From the NCBI GenBank assembly GCA_900755065.1, contig CAAEFC010000049.1, forward strand, positions 1-46,730: 46,730 nt of DNA, in the 5' to 3' direction. The notes beneath the pieces were generated by a model. The model had not been told where the DNA came from. It saw nothing but the letters and a program-made list of their open reading frames with translations, and searched no databases. Source of the DNA: Bacilli bacterium (GTDB taxonomy: Bacteria > Bacillota_I > Bacilli_A > RFN20 > CAG-449). A program made the translations under genes and the position numbers. Shown piece by piece: positions 39,433 through 46,730 of this stretch (the first letter of the stretch is position 1; each line of letters begins with the position of its first letter).

Positions 39433-41400
39433 CTATTCTCCTTTCAATTCAAAGAGAATATCCCGAAGATTCGCGGCTTTTTCAAAATCCAGTTCGCGCG
39501 CGGCTTTCCGCATCTCTTTTTCGACTTCTTTCATATACGATTCCCGTTCGGAACGCGTCATCTTTCCTTTATGCTGTACGCCTGCCGACCGGTCTTTGAT
39601 CTTCAACGGTTCGCGAATTTCCTTGATGATCGTCTTCGGCGTGATTCCGTGCTCCCGATTGTACTGTTCTTGAATCGCTCTTCTCCGTTCCGTTTCCGAA
39701 ATCGCTTTGCGCATCGAATCGGTAATCCGCGACGCATACATGACGACCCGGCCGTGTACGTTTCGCGCCGCCCGTCCGACGATCTGGATCAAAGAACGTT
39801 CGCTTCGGAGAAATCCTTCCTTGTCCGCGTCCAGAATGGCGATCAGGCTGACTTCCGGAATATCCAATCCTTCTCTCAGAAGGTTGATTCCGACCAGAAT
39901 CTCGTATTTTCCTTTTCTCAGATTGTAGATGATTTCCGTCCGTTCCAACGTCTTGGTATCGGTGTGCAGGTAAGTCACCTTATAGCCCTTTTCTTTGAGA
40001 AAAGCCGTCAGATTCTCCGCGTCCTTGATCGTCAGCGTAACGACCATCACCCGTTCGTTCTGTTCCAGAACCCGATCGATTTCATCGACCAGATCGACGA
40101 CCGGATTCAACACGTTTTTCACTTCGATTTCCGGGTCAACCAATCCCGTCGGCCGGATAATCTGCTGCACGTAACGGTGATCGGTCTTTTCGAGTTCGTA
40201 ATCGCCCGGCGTCGCGGAAGTGCAGATAACCTGATGAATCTTCTTTTCAAACTCCTCGAAATTCAAAGGGCGGTTGTCTAACGCGGAAGGAAGACGGAAT
40301 CCGTATTCCACCAGAACCTCTTTTCGGGAACGATCCCCGTTATACATTCCTCTGACCTGCGGAAAGGTAACGTGAGATTCGTCGACGACCAGAAGATAAT
40401 CTTCCGGAAAGTAATCGAAAAGCGTATACGGCGTCGATCCCGGCGCCCGTCCGTCGATATGTCGGGCGTAATTCTCGATTCCGGAGCAGAAGCCGAATTC
40501 CAGTAGTTGCTCCATATCGTATTTCGTCCTTTGTTCAAGCCGTTGTTCTTCCAGCAATTTGCCGTTTTCGTGAAAATAGTTCAATCTTTCCACCATCTCT
40601 TTTCGGATCGATTCGACCGCCTTTTTCAAACGTTCGGTTCCGGAAGCGTATTCGTGTGCCGGATAAATCGGCAATTCCTCGTAGGAATGAATCCATTCGC
40701 CCGTCAGCGCATCGACTTCTTCGATCTTTTCCACCCGATCCCATTCGTCCATCACGATGCGGACGATATGATCCTTGTTGGAAGGAACGATCAGTTCGAT
40801 GACATCGCCTCTCAGACGGAAATCGCCGGATTCCAGCGTCATGTTGTTCCGCGAGTACTGACTGGCGATCAGACGATTGATAAACGGCTTGCGGTCGATT
40901 TCGTCTCCCACGCGGACGACGAAAACCAGATTCCGGTACTCGTCCGGATCCGACAGGCCGTAAATCGAAGCCACCGACGCGATGACGATCGTATCCGATC
41001 TTTCCAGAACCGAATTGATCGCCGAGCATCGCATGATTTCGATTTCATCGTTCATCTGCGCGTTTTTCTCGATATAAGTATCCGTCGAAGGAAGATACGC
41101 CTCCGGTTGATAGAAATCGAAATTGGAGACGAAATACTCCACGCGGTTTTCCGGGAACAACTCCTTGAATTCCGAATACAGTTGTCCCGCCAGGGTCTTG
41201 TTGTGGACGAGAATCAATGTCGGCTTGTTGATCCGCGCGATCACATTGCCGATCGTGAACGTCTTTCCGGTTCCCGTCGCGCCGAGCAGCACCTGAAATT
41301 TTTTTTCGTTTCGGATTCCTTCCACCAGTTCTTCGATCGCTTCGGGCTGATCGCCGGTCGGCGAAAAGGGCGCAACCAGTTTAAATTTTCTCTGATCCAT
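39433..41400 (-). CDS. uvrB: Excinuclease ABC subunit B
   Basis: This DNA damage recognition/verification helicase subunit of nucleotide excision repair acts with UvrA and UvrC. The 655-residue protein is of normal length. It has Walker A GATGTGKT (40-47), the beta-hairpin YYQPEAYLPSTDTYIEK, the helicase block VVDESHV, helicase motif VI QIVGRAARN and a C-terminal UVR domain (REKEMRKAARELDFEKAANLRDIL-type, split here). It overlaps the 3' end of the S41 protease gene by 20 bp. The esterase gene follows directly. Confidence 0.97.
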   Translation of the reverse strand: MDQRKFKLVAPFSPTGDQPEAIEELVEGIRNEKKFQVLLGATGTGKTFTIGNVIARINKPTLILVHNKTLAGQLYSEFKELFPENRVEYFVSNFDFYQPEAYLPSTDTYIEKNAQMNDEIEIMRCSAINSVLERSDTIVIASVASIYGLSDPDEYRNLVFVVRVGDEIDRKPFINRLIASQYSRNNMTLESGDFRLRGDVIELIVPSNKDHIVRIVMDEWDRVEKIEEVDALTGEWIHSYEELPIYPAHEYASGTERLKKAVESIRKEMVERLNYFHENGKLLEEQRLEQRTKYDMEQLLEFGFCSGIENYARHIDGRAPGSTPYTLFDYFPEDYLLVVDESHVTFPQVRGMYNGDRSRKEVLVEYGFRLPSALDNRPLNFEEFEKKIHQVICTSATPGDYELEKTDHRYVQQIIRPTGLVDPEIEVKNVLNPVVDLVDEIDRVLEQNERVMVVTLTIKDAENLTAFLKEKGYKVTYLHTDTKTLERTEIIYNLRKGKYEILVGINLLREGLDIPEVSLIAILDADKEGFLRSERSLIQIVGRAARNVHGRVVMYASRITDSMRKAISETERRRAIQEQYNREHGITPKTIIKEIREPLKIKDRSAGVQHKGKMTRSERESYMKEVEKEMRKAARELDFEKAANLRDILFELKGE

Positions 41401-43096
41401 AGGCTTGTTTCACCTGCGCCAGAACCTGATCTTCATAGATCGAAACATGCAGATCCGCGAGGAGTCCCTGCAACAGATCTGCGGTGGTTTTATCGTAAAT
41501 TCCCTGCTCGTTGACGATCGCGTATTCTTCCTGAAAAGCCCGGACGGCCTGATCGAAAGTTCCGTACCCGGTCCCGAAAAGATAATTGATCTGATTCTTG
41601 ATGAAAATGCGCTGTTGCGACGTCAGATAGTCGTTGTTCTCCCGCGCTTCGACGAATCCGGTATACAGATTCGCTCCGTAAGAATAGATGATTTTATCGT
41701 AAACTTTATCGGCGAGATGATCCGCGAAATCGGAATCATACCGATCTCCCGTTCCCAAAGCGTAAATTTCTCGGTAACCGCTGACCGCCTCCGAAAGATC
41801 GGAAAAGGACTTTCCCGTCAGCGCGTTGATCCGTCCGACGAGAATCAAAGCGTCGGATTCGGGAAGGTCGGCGTTGTCTTTCACGCCGGGTATAAAGCGC
41901 TGGTATATGTCGTAGGGAATGTATTCTTCGCCCAGAAACAAATCCGGAACGATTCCTCTTTTGTTGATGCAGTTCTTCGTCGGCGAACAGACTTTCGCGA
42001 AAGTAAACCGGATCAATGAACCGTCGTTGAACAGGTTGAGAAACGACTGCGCGATTCCCTTTCCGTAACTGACCTGACCGGCGATCTTCACCTTTTCTTT
42101 CGTGTAAGGGCTGTCCCTCAATCCCAGCGCGAACGATTCTCCCGCGCTGGCGGTCCCGTTGTCGATCAGAAGGGTGATCTGACCGATCCGATCGGTATAC
42201 TGCACCTTCATCGTCGTATTTTTCAAAGGCGTATACGTTCCGTCGGAATAAAGATAGTACGCCGTCACTTCGTTTAAAGGAATGAAAAGACCCAGCGCTT
42301 CCACGCAATTGTTGACGTATCCTCCGCCGTTTCCTCTCAAATCGACGATCAGATGATCCAGATGATCGATGCCCTGGTTGAAAATCTGCCGGTCGAAAAT
42401 GTCTTGCAATTCGCCCTGCGGCGTGCTTTCGCCCAGACTTTCGTCGCCCAGAAAGGAAGTGATTTCGACATAGGCTTCGCTGTACCCTTCCGTATCGGTC
42501 AGACTCAGCAATCGTGCTTTGTCAATGTTGTACGCCCCTCGCGTAACGACGATCGGATCGCCGATCTCCCGATAAACGCCCGCTTCGTCCTTTCTCCGCA
42601 CATAGAGTTCGATCGAAGACCCCGCTTCTCCCGTCAGGACATTCCCCCAATCGTTGTAGGAATGCTCTTTCAGCACGTAAAACTCCGCATTTTCGCCGAC
42701 GTTTCTGACTTTGTACAGGATATCGTCCTCTTTCAACCCCGCCTTTTCCGCAGGAGAATTCTTCATGACCTGCGCCACGAGCGCTTCGCCGTAATACAGC
42801 GTTCTGGAAAAGCCCAATCCGACGCCGCTGGAAGAATAATCCTGCGTCTCGCCGTTGGCCATCGATGTGTAATAGGTGAAAGGGTCTTCGAAAGCATCGG
42901 TCAGCCCGTACAGCATGCCGTCCAGCAATTGCCGCTCGTCGACCTCGATGTAATAGTGTTCTTTCAGATACGAACAGATAAAATCGACGTAACCCTGTTC
43001 GGCCGGATCCTGACTGGTAAAGCCGATCATGCGGCAACTCGTCAGGCTAAACGTCAGCCCCGCCAATAAAAGCAATCCGCCTCTACTCTTTTTCAT
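41381..43096 (-). CDS. S41 C-terminal-processing-type protease, lipoprotein
   Basis: The 571-residue exported serine protease has lipobox LTSC (Cys21), a PDZ domain (about 95-185) and an S41 core. The catalytic pair is visible: Ser in GTASAGESFALG and Lys in SYGKGIAQS. A peptidoglycan-binding-like domain closes the protein (FGTGYGTFDQAVRAFQEEY ... LLQGLLADL). Such proteases trim exported proteins and cell-wall enzymes. I use ATG 43096 (MKKSRGG) with AGGAGG 8 nt upstream; the frame to 43234 reads through the gene before it. It overlaps the hypothetical gene by 14 bp. Confidence 0.9.
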   Translation of the reverse strand: MKKSRGGLLLLAGLTFSLTSCRMIGFTSQDPAEQGYVDFICSYLKEHYYIEVDERQLLDGMLYGLTDAFEDPFTYYTSMANGETQDYSSSGVGLGFSRTLYYGEALVAQVMKNSPAEKAGLKEDDILYKVRNVGENAEFYVLKEHSYNDWGNVLTGEAGSSIELYVRRKDEAGVYREIGDPIVVTRGAYNIDKARLLSLTDTEGYSEAYVEITSFLGDESLGESTPQGELQDIFDRQIFNQGIDHLDHLIVDLRGNGGGYVNNCVEALGLFIPLNEVTAYYLYSDGTYTPLKNTTMKVQYTDRIGQITLLIDNGTASAGESFALGLRDSPYTKEKVKIAGQVSYGKGIAQSFLNLFNDGSLIRFTFAKVCSPTKNCINKRGIVPDLFLGEEYIPYDIYQRFIPGVKDNADLPESDALILVGRINALTGKSFSDLSEAVSGYREIYALGTGDRYDSDFADHLADKVYDKIIYSYGANLYTGFVEARENNDYLTSQQRIFIKNQINYLFGTGYGTFDQAVRAFQEEYAIVNEQGIYDKTTADLLQGLLADLHVSIYEDQVLAQVKQAYGSEKI

Positions 43097-43583
43097 GTTC
43101 CGTATCCTCCTTTTCGTCGATGACAAGCGCAAATCCCTGCCCGGTCTTTTCCACCGAATACTTTGCCAGAATGTGATTCTTTCCCTCGAAAGAAGCCAGG
43201 ATTTCGATTCTGTTGATCTTATTATTGACCACAAAATACGTTTTATTTTCGATCACTATCTGTTCCGGTTTAAAGCCGAGACGATCGTTGAAAACATACA
43301 GCAAACGATCTTTGTAGAAGCGATAGTGCTTTTTCACTTCCACCTTTGAAAGCGGATCTTTTTCCCCTTTTCCTTTCCACGAAAAGTCGACCGTTGCTCC
43401 GTGATTCTCAAAGTATTCCAGATATTTTCCCTCTTTTAACGTCAGATTCTGAAAGTATTTCTCGCTTTCTTCCACCAGTTCTTTCAACTTCTTCTTCCGA
43501 TACCGATCCGTGATTTTTAAGAGGATCAGAAAGAGGAGGGCGACCAGAGCGATGACAGTCATGACGATGATCAGCGTATCCAT
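43083..43583 (-). CDS. Single-span membrane protein of unknown function
   Basis: The 166-residue protein has one N-terminal span (LIIVMTVIALVALLFLILL), a basic stretch (YRKKKLKEL) and a cytoplasmic alpha/beta part of about 130 residues with an acidic tail. I recognise no family. It lies 4 bp after the yitT-type gene and overlaps the S41 gene, so it is certainly in the operon. Its position between YitT and the S41 protease suggests a membrane-linked role, nothing more. Confidence 0.8.
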   Translation of the reverse strand: MDTLIIVMTVIALVALLFLILLKITDRYRKKKLKELVEESEKYFQNLTLKEGKYLEYFENHGATVDFSWKGKGEKDPLSKVEVKKHYRFYKDRLLYVFNDRLGFKPEQIVIENKTYFVVNNKINRIEILASFEGKNHILAKYSVEKTGQGFALVIDEKEDTEHEKE

Positions 43584-43587
43584 ACCT

Positions 43588-44520
43588 TTATCCGTCCTTG
43601 TTCATCGTGAACCCGTTTCCGTTGATCTCGTGGGCGCGGTGAATCGTGATGAACGCGTCTTTGTCGATCAACGCGATCATGTTGGTCAGCGCGCTGTACT
43701 GACTCATCGTGAAAGAGACCATGACCATTTTTTTCTTCTCGCCCGAATAGCCTCCGGTAACGTCGAAAATCGTCGTCGTCCGGTCGATCTTCTCCCGGAC
43801 AGCGAGATTGATTTCTTCGTATTTGTCCGTAATGATCTGCGCGATAAAGGCTTTGGATTCGCCCAGAAAGAGATGATCGATCACCAAAGCGCAGAAGAAC
43901 GCCGAAACAATGCCCAGCAAAGAGAGGACCAGATCGTTGAGAACAAACATTCCCAAAATCACTAACGTCGCGTCGACGACGAAGATCACGCGCGAACTTT
44001 TCAGTTTTTTAAAGTACTTGCAGATCGTAAAGGCAAAGATGTCCACGCCGCCGGTCGATCCGCCGCCCAAAAAAGTCAGGGCGCACCCCGCGCCGGAAAA
44101 AGCGCCTCCGAAAATAGTCGCCAGCAAAAGCGAGATTTCCTGATATTCGTAGCCCTGCATGTAGAAAAAACCGTTCAGCACATCGGGGCTGACCAGAAGA
44201 GAAGAAGAGTAGACCGCGATCGGATAGATGATTGAACTGACTAACGTCTTCAAAGCAAAGTCCTTTCCCAGAACGAAGAGGCCGATGAAAAACAAGAGCC
44301 AGGTGAAGATCGCCGTATAGGTTTCCATCGAGATCATTTCCAAAGGAATGATCCGCTTGAATAGGATCGCCAGAGCAGACACGCCTCCGGTGATCAGATC
44401 GTAAGGCAGAATGAAAACGCCGACGCCGAATCCCAAAATGAAAGAACCGGCGATGACGAGCAGAAGATTCCGGATCGTCATCTGCCATTCTTTTTTTGAA
44501 CGCTTTCTGAACCGGATCAT
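43588..44520 (-). CDS. YitT-family membrane protein
   Basis: The 310-residue membrane protein has the five-to-six-span YitT build (FILGFGVGVFILPYDLITGG, FIGLFVLGKDFALKTL, GAGCALTFLGGGSTGGVDIF) and a C-terminal cytoplasmic DUF2179-type domain (TTIFDVTGGYSGEKKKMVMVS). Its function in bacteria is not well defined. I start at ATG 44520, which overlaps the prfB stop (ATGA) and has GGGAGG 7 nt upstream; the frame to 44535 starts inside that ribosome binding site. Confidence 0.9.
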   Translation of the reverse strand: MIRFRKRSKKEWQMTIRNLLLVIAGSFILGFGVGVFILPYDLITGGVSALAILFKRIIPLEMISMETYTAIFTWLLFFIGLFVLGKDFALKTLVSSIIYPIAVYSSSLLVSPDVLNGFFYMQGYEYQEISLLLATIFGGAFSGAGCALTFLGGGSTGGVDIFAFTICKYFKKLKSSRVIFVVDATLVILGMFVLNDLVLSLLGIVSAFFCALVIDHLFLGESKAFIAQIITDKYEEINLAVREKIDRTTTIFDVTGGYSGEKKKMVMVSFTMSQYSALTNMIALIDKDAFITIHRAHEINGNGFTMNKDG

Positions 44521-45624
44521 TTCCGGACCTCCCATTTGAGATAGGCGTTGATCAATCCGTCGATTTTTCCGTCGAGAATGCCGTCGACGTCGCCCGTTTC
44601 GTAATCCGACCGATGGTCTTTCACCAGTTTATACGGGCAAAGCACGTACGAACGGATCTGAGACCCCCATTCGATGTTCTTCTGCTCGCCCTTCAATTTA
44701 GCCATTTCTTCCTGCTTTTTCTTCATTTCCAGAAGATACAGCCGCGATTTCAGCACATTCATCGCGATTTCCCGATTCTGGATCTGACTCCGTTCGTTCT
44801 GACAGGTAACCACGATTCCGGTCGGCACATGGGTAATGCGAACCGCCGACTCCGTTTTGTTGACATTCTGCCCGCCTGCTCCGCTGGAACGATAGGTGTC
44901 GATTTTCAGGTCTTTTTCTTCGACGTGAACTTCCACGTTTTCGTCGATCTGAGGAATCACTTCCACGCTGGCAAACGAAGTGTGTCGCCGACCGGAGGAA
45001 TCGAAAGGCGAAATCCGAACCAGCCGATGAACCCCGTTTTCCGATTTCAGATGTCCGTAACTGTATTTCCCTTTTACCAAAAACGTCGCCGATTTGATCC
45101 CGGCGTCCAGCGCGACCTGATAATCGTAGGTCTCGGCTTTCAGACCGTGATTTTCGCAATAACGGATATACATTTCAAAGAGCATTTCCGCCCAGTCCTG
45201 CGATTCCGTTCCGCCTGCGCCCGGGTGAATCTCCACGATCGCGTTCGCATGGTCGAATTCGCCGGAAAGCAGCACCTCGATCTCGAAATCGTCCATCTTT
45301 TTCTCCGAGTCAGTCAATGAAGCCAGAAGGCTTTGAAGAATTTCTTCGTCCTCGTCTTCTTTCAGCATCCAGTAGATCTGCTCCGATTCTTCGATTTGAT
45401 CGTTCAGCCGATGAAAATTCTCGATCCGGCTTTTCAGCGCGTTGTTTTCGTTGACCAAAGAAACGGCGTTTTTAGGATCGTCCCAAAAGCCCTCGCCGTT
45501 GATGATTTTTTCGTTTTCCGCGATTTTTGCTTCTACCGAAGCGAGGTCAAAGTGAATCGCCTACTTCCTTGATTTTGCCTTGCAATCGGACGATGCGGTT
45601 TTTAATTTCAAACAACTCGTTCAT
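44517..45624 (-). CDS. prfB: Peptide chain release factor 2, with programmed +1 frameshift
   Basis: Recognises UGA and UAA stops and triggers peptide release on the ribosome. The first frame starts at ATG 45624 (GGAG 7 nt upstream, inside the end of secA) and gives 25 codons (MNELFEIKNRIVRLQG...) ending in CTT-TGA-C at 45546-45552. A +1 shift at CTTTGAC continues into the main frame (DLASVEAKIAENEKII...), as in most bacteria. The main part has the SPF tripeptide region (ISPFDSSGRRH) and the GGQ motif (SSGAGGQNVNKTES). Total about 368 residues. The SD-like stimulator is not at the usual 3-nt spacing. The secA stop is 4 bp upstream; yitT overlaps the end. Confidence 0.95.
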
Positions 45625-45628
45625 GCTC

Positions 45629-46730
45629 TCACTCCTTTTCCTGTTCTCCGTTTTTCGGCGCGGTTCTTGCCGCGCGCTCGGCTTCGATTTCTTCCGGCGT
45701 TTTCATCCGGATTTCGATTTTCAACAGATTCAGTACCACTTCATTGGATATTTTTGTGATCATTTCGTTGAACATATTCCAACCTTCGTCCACGTACTCT
45801 TTCAACGGATCGTGATTGGCGTATCCCCGTAAGCCGATGCCTTCCCTCAGTTTGGCCATCGAATCGATGTGCGTGGTCCAGTTTCTGTCCACGCAACGAA
45901 GCGCGACCATCTTTTCGATCTCGTTCGGAACGTTGTCCGGCCAGGTTTTCCGCTTTTTGTTGTAAACTGCGAAGAGAATGTCGCCGATTTCATCTCCGAC
46001 CTCGTCGATCGGCGCATCGTCGTAACCCGCCGCGTCGAAACTTCCCTCCGGAAGGTATTTCGGTTCGAGATTCTTTTTCAGAAGATCGGCGTTGAGATAC
46101 GCGTTTCGGGAATCGCCGCGATCGATCGACTGATTGACGATATCCTTCCCGGTATTTTTGAAGTACTGGTAAATATTGTCGTAAATCTCATCGGCATACA
46201 GAATCGTATCTCTCTGACTGTACATCGTTTCTCTCTGCTGTCTGAGAACGTCGTCGTAATCGAGTAACGATTTCCGGGTATCGAAATTCTGCCCTTCGAT
46301 TTTCTTCTGCGCCGTCGTGATCGCCTTGGTGACCATCTTGTTTTCGATCGGCGTATCGCCCATCTTCTCAAAGAGGCCTTTCAGGTAATCCGGTGCGAAA
46401 CGAATCAGCAGTTCGTCGTCGATCGAGACGAAGAAACGGGAATATCCCGGATCGCCCTGCCGTCCGGAACGGCCCCGCAACTGATTGTCGATCCGGCGCG
46501 ACTCGTGCCTTTCCGTTCCCAGAACCGCCAGACCGGCAGGACACTTGACCTCTCCGGTCGGATCGGTGATGTCGACGACCCCTTCGCCCAGTTTGATGTC
46601 GGTTCCTCTTCCCGCCATGTTCGTCGCGATAGTAATCGCGTTCTTCTGGCCGGCCTGCTCGATGATGTGCGCTTCTCTTTCGTGGTTTTTCGCGTTCAGC
46701 ACCTCGTGAGGCAATCCCTCTTTGTTGAGA
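45629..46730 (-). CDS. secA: SecA preprotein translocase ATPase (C-terminal part, runs off edge)
   Basis: This is the 3' 367 codons of secA, entering from the right edge. Recognisable blocks: NKEGLPHEVLNAKNH, ATNMAGRGTDIKLGEGV (nucleotide-binding domain 2), RHESRRIDNQLRGRSGRQGD (helicase motif VI) and the helical scaffold/wing to NHDPLKEYVDEGWNMF. It ends in EAERAARTAPKNGEQEKE; the C-terminal Cys-rich zinc tail (CxCxSGxxxxxCH) of many SecA proteins is absent. The protein drives Sec export at the inner membrane, for example of the lipoproteins in this window. It begins the operon that runs to the esterase. Confidence 0.97.
   Translation of the reverse strand, partial: LNKEGLPHEVLNAKNHEREAHIIEQAGQKNAITIATNMAGRGTDIKLGEGVVDITDPTGEVKCPAGLAVLGTERHESRRIDNQLRGRSGRQGDPGYSRFFVSIDDELLIRFAPDYLKGLFEKMGDTPIENKMVTKAITTAQKKIEGQNFDTRKSLLDYDDVLRQQRETMYSQRDTILYADEIYDNIYQYFKNTGKDIVNQSIDRGDSRNAYLNADLLKKNLEPKYLPEGSFDAAGYDDAPIDEVGDEIGDILFAVYNKKRKTWPDNVPNEIEKMVALRCVDRNWTTHIDSMAKLREGIGLRGYANHDPLKEYVDEGWNMFNEMITKISNEVVLNLLKIEIRMKTPEEIEAERAARTAPKNGEQEKE

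Overview
The window looks like a chromosomal segment of an anaerobic Bacillota (Firmicutes), probably a gut-type member of the Bacilli/Erysipelotrichia/Mollicutes-related branch. The evidence is gene content (reverse rubrerythrin, Fur/PerR-type regulator, DegV, YitT, secA-prfB and uvrB neighbours, InlB/GLUG-type lipoprotein), purine-rich AGGAGG ribosome binding sites and consensus TTGACA/TATAAT promoters. TGA is an ordinary stop codon: several genes overlap as ATGA, and an RF2 gene with the classical in-frame TGA at codon 26 is present. The exact taxon cannot be told from sequence alone. No rRNA, tRNA, CRISPR array or intact insertion sequence was seen.

Layout. (i) 0.2-5.7 kb: oxidative-stress pair rubrerythrin + PerR-like repressor with a 7-1-7 operator, a MarR-MATE efflux unit, a Fic protein and a streptothricin-acetyltransferase-like GNAT. 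(ii) 5.7-10.7 kb: a fused ABC/FtsX-type transporter, an ECF sigma factor coupled to a membrane VWA protein (probable anti-sigma/sensor), and an autoregulated TetR. (iii) 10.9-19.7 kb: a complete oligopeptide ABC operon, read lipoprotein-oppA-oppB-oppC-oppD-oppF-small membrane protein on the minus strand, opened by an InlB/GLUG-type lipoprotein. (iv) 19.8-28.3 kb: glyA, a small acidic protein, a TetR-ATPase-permease drug/export operon under a 32-bp operator, two membrane proteins (one frameshifted), an SDR dehydrogenase and ferritin, with about 1.1 kb of decayed sequence between the last two. (v) 28.3-33.5 kb: a strongly AT-rich island, all on the minus strand, made of short glycine-rich or C-terminal-toxin-like fragments, each followed at once by a different immunity-like gene, plus several broken copies. 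I read this as an array (and graveyard) of orphan polymorphic-toxin C-termini and immunity genes; it is the most unusual part of the window. (vi) 33.5-38.4 kb: GNAT, thyA-folA, DegV and an ATP-grasp ligase. (vii) 38.3-46.7 kb: a tight minus-strand housekeeping operon secA-prfB-yitT-hypothetical-S41 protease-uvrB-esterase, with secA running off the right edge.

How parts work together. Peptide uptake (Opp) feeds amino-acid and one-carbon metabolism; glyA supplies methylene-THF that thyA uses, and folA regenerates THF. Rubrerythrin and ferritin handle peroxide and iron, and the PerR-like protein probably controls at least rubrerythrin. MarR, two TetR proteins and the sigma/VWA pair each sit directly on a promoter with a visible dyad or are translationally coupled to their partner, so local autoregulation is the dominant control style here.
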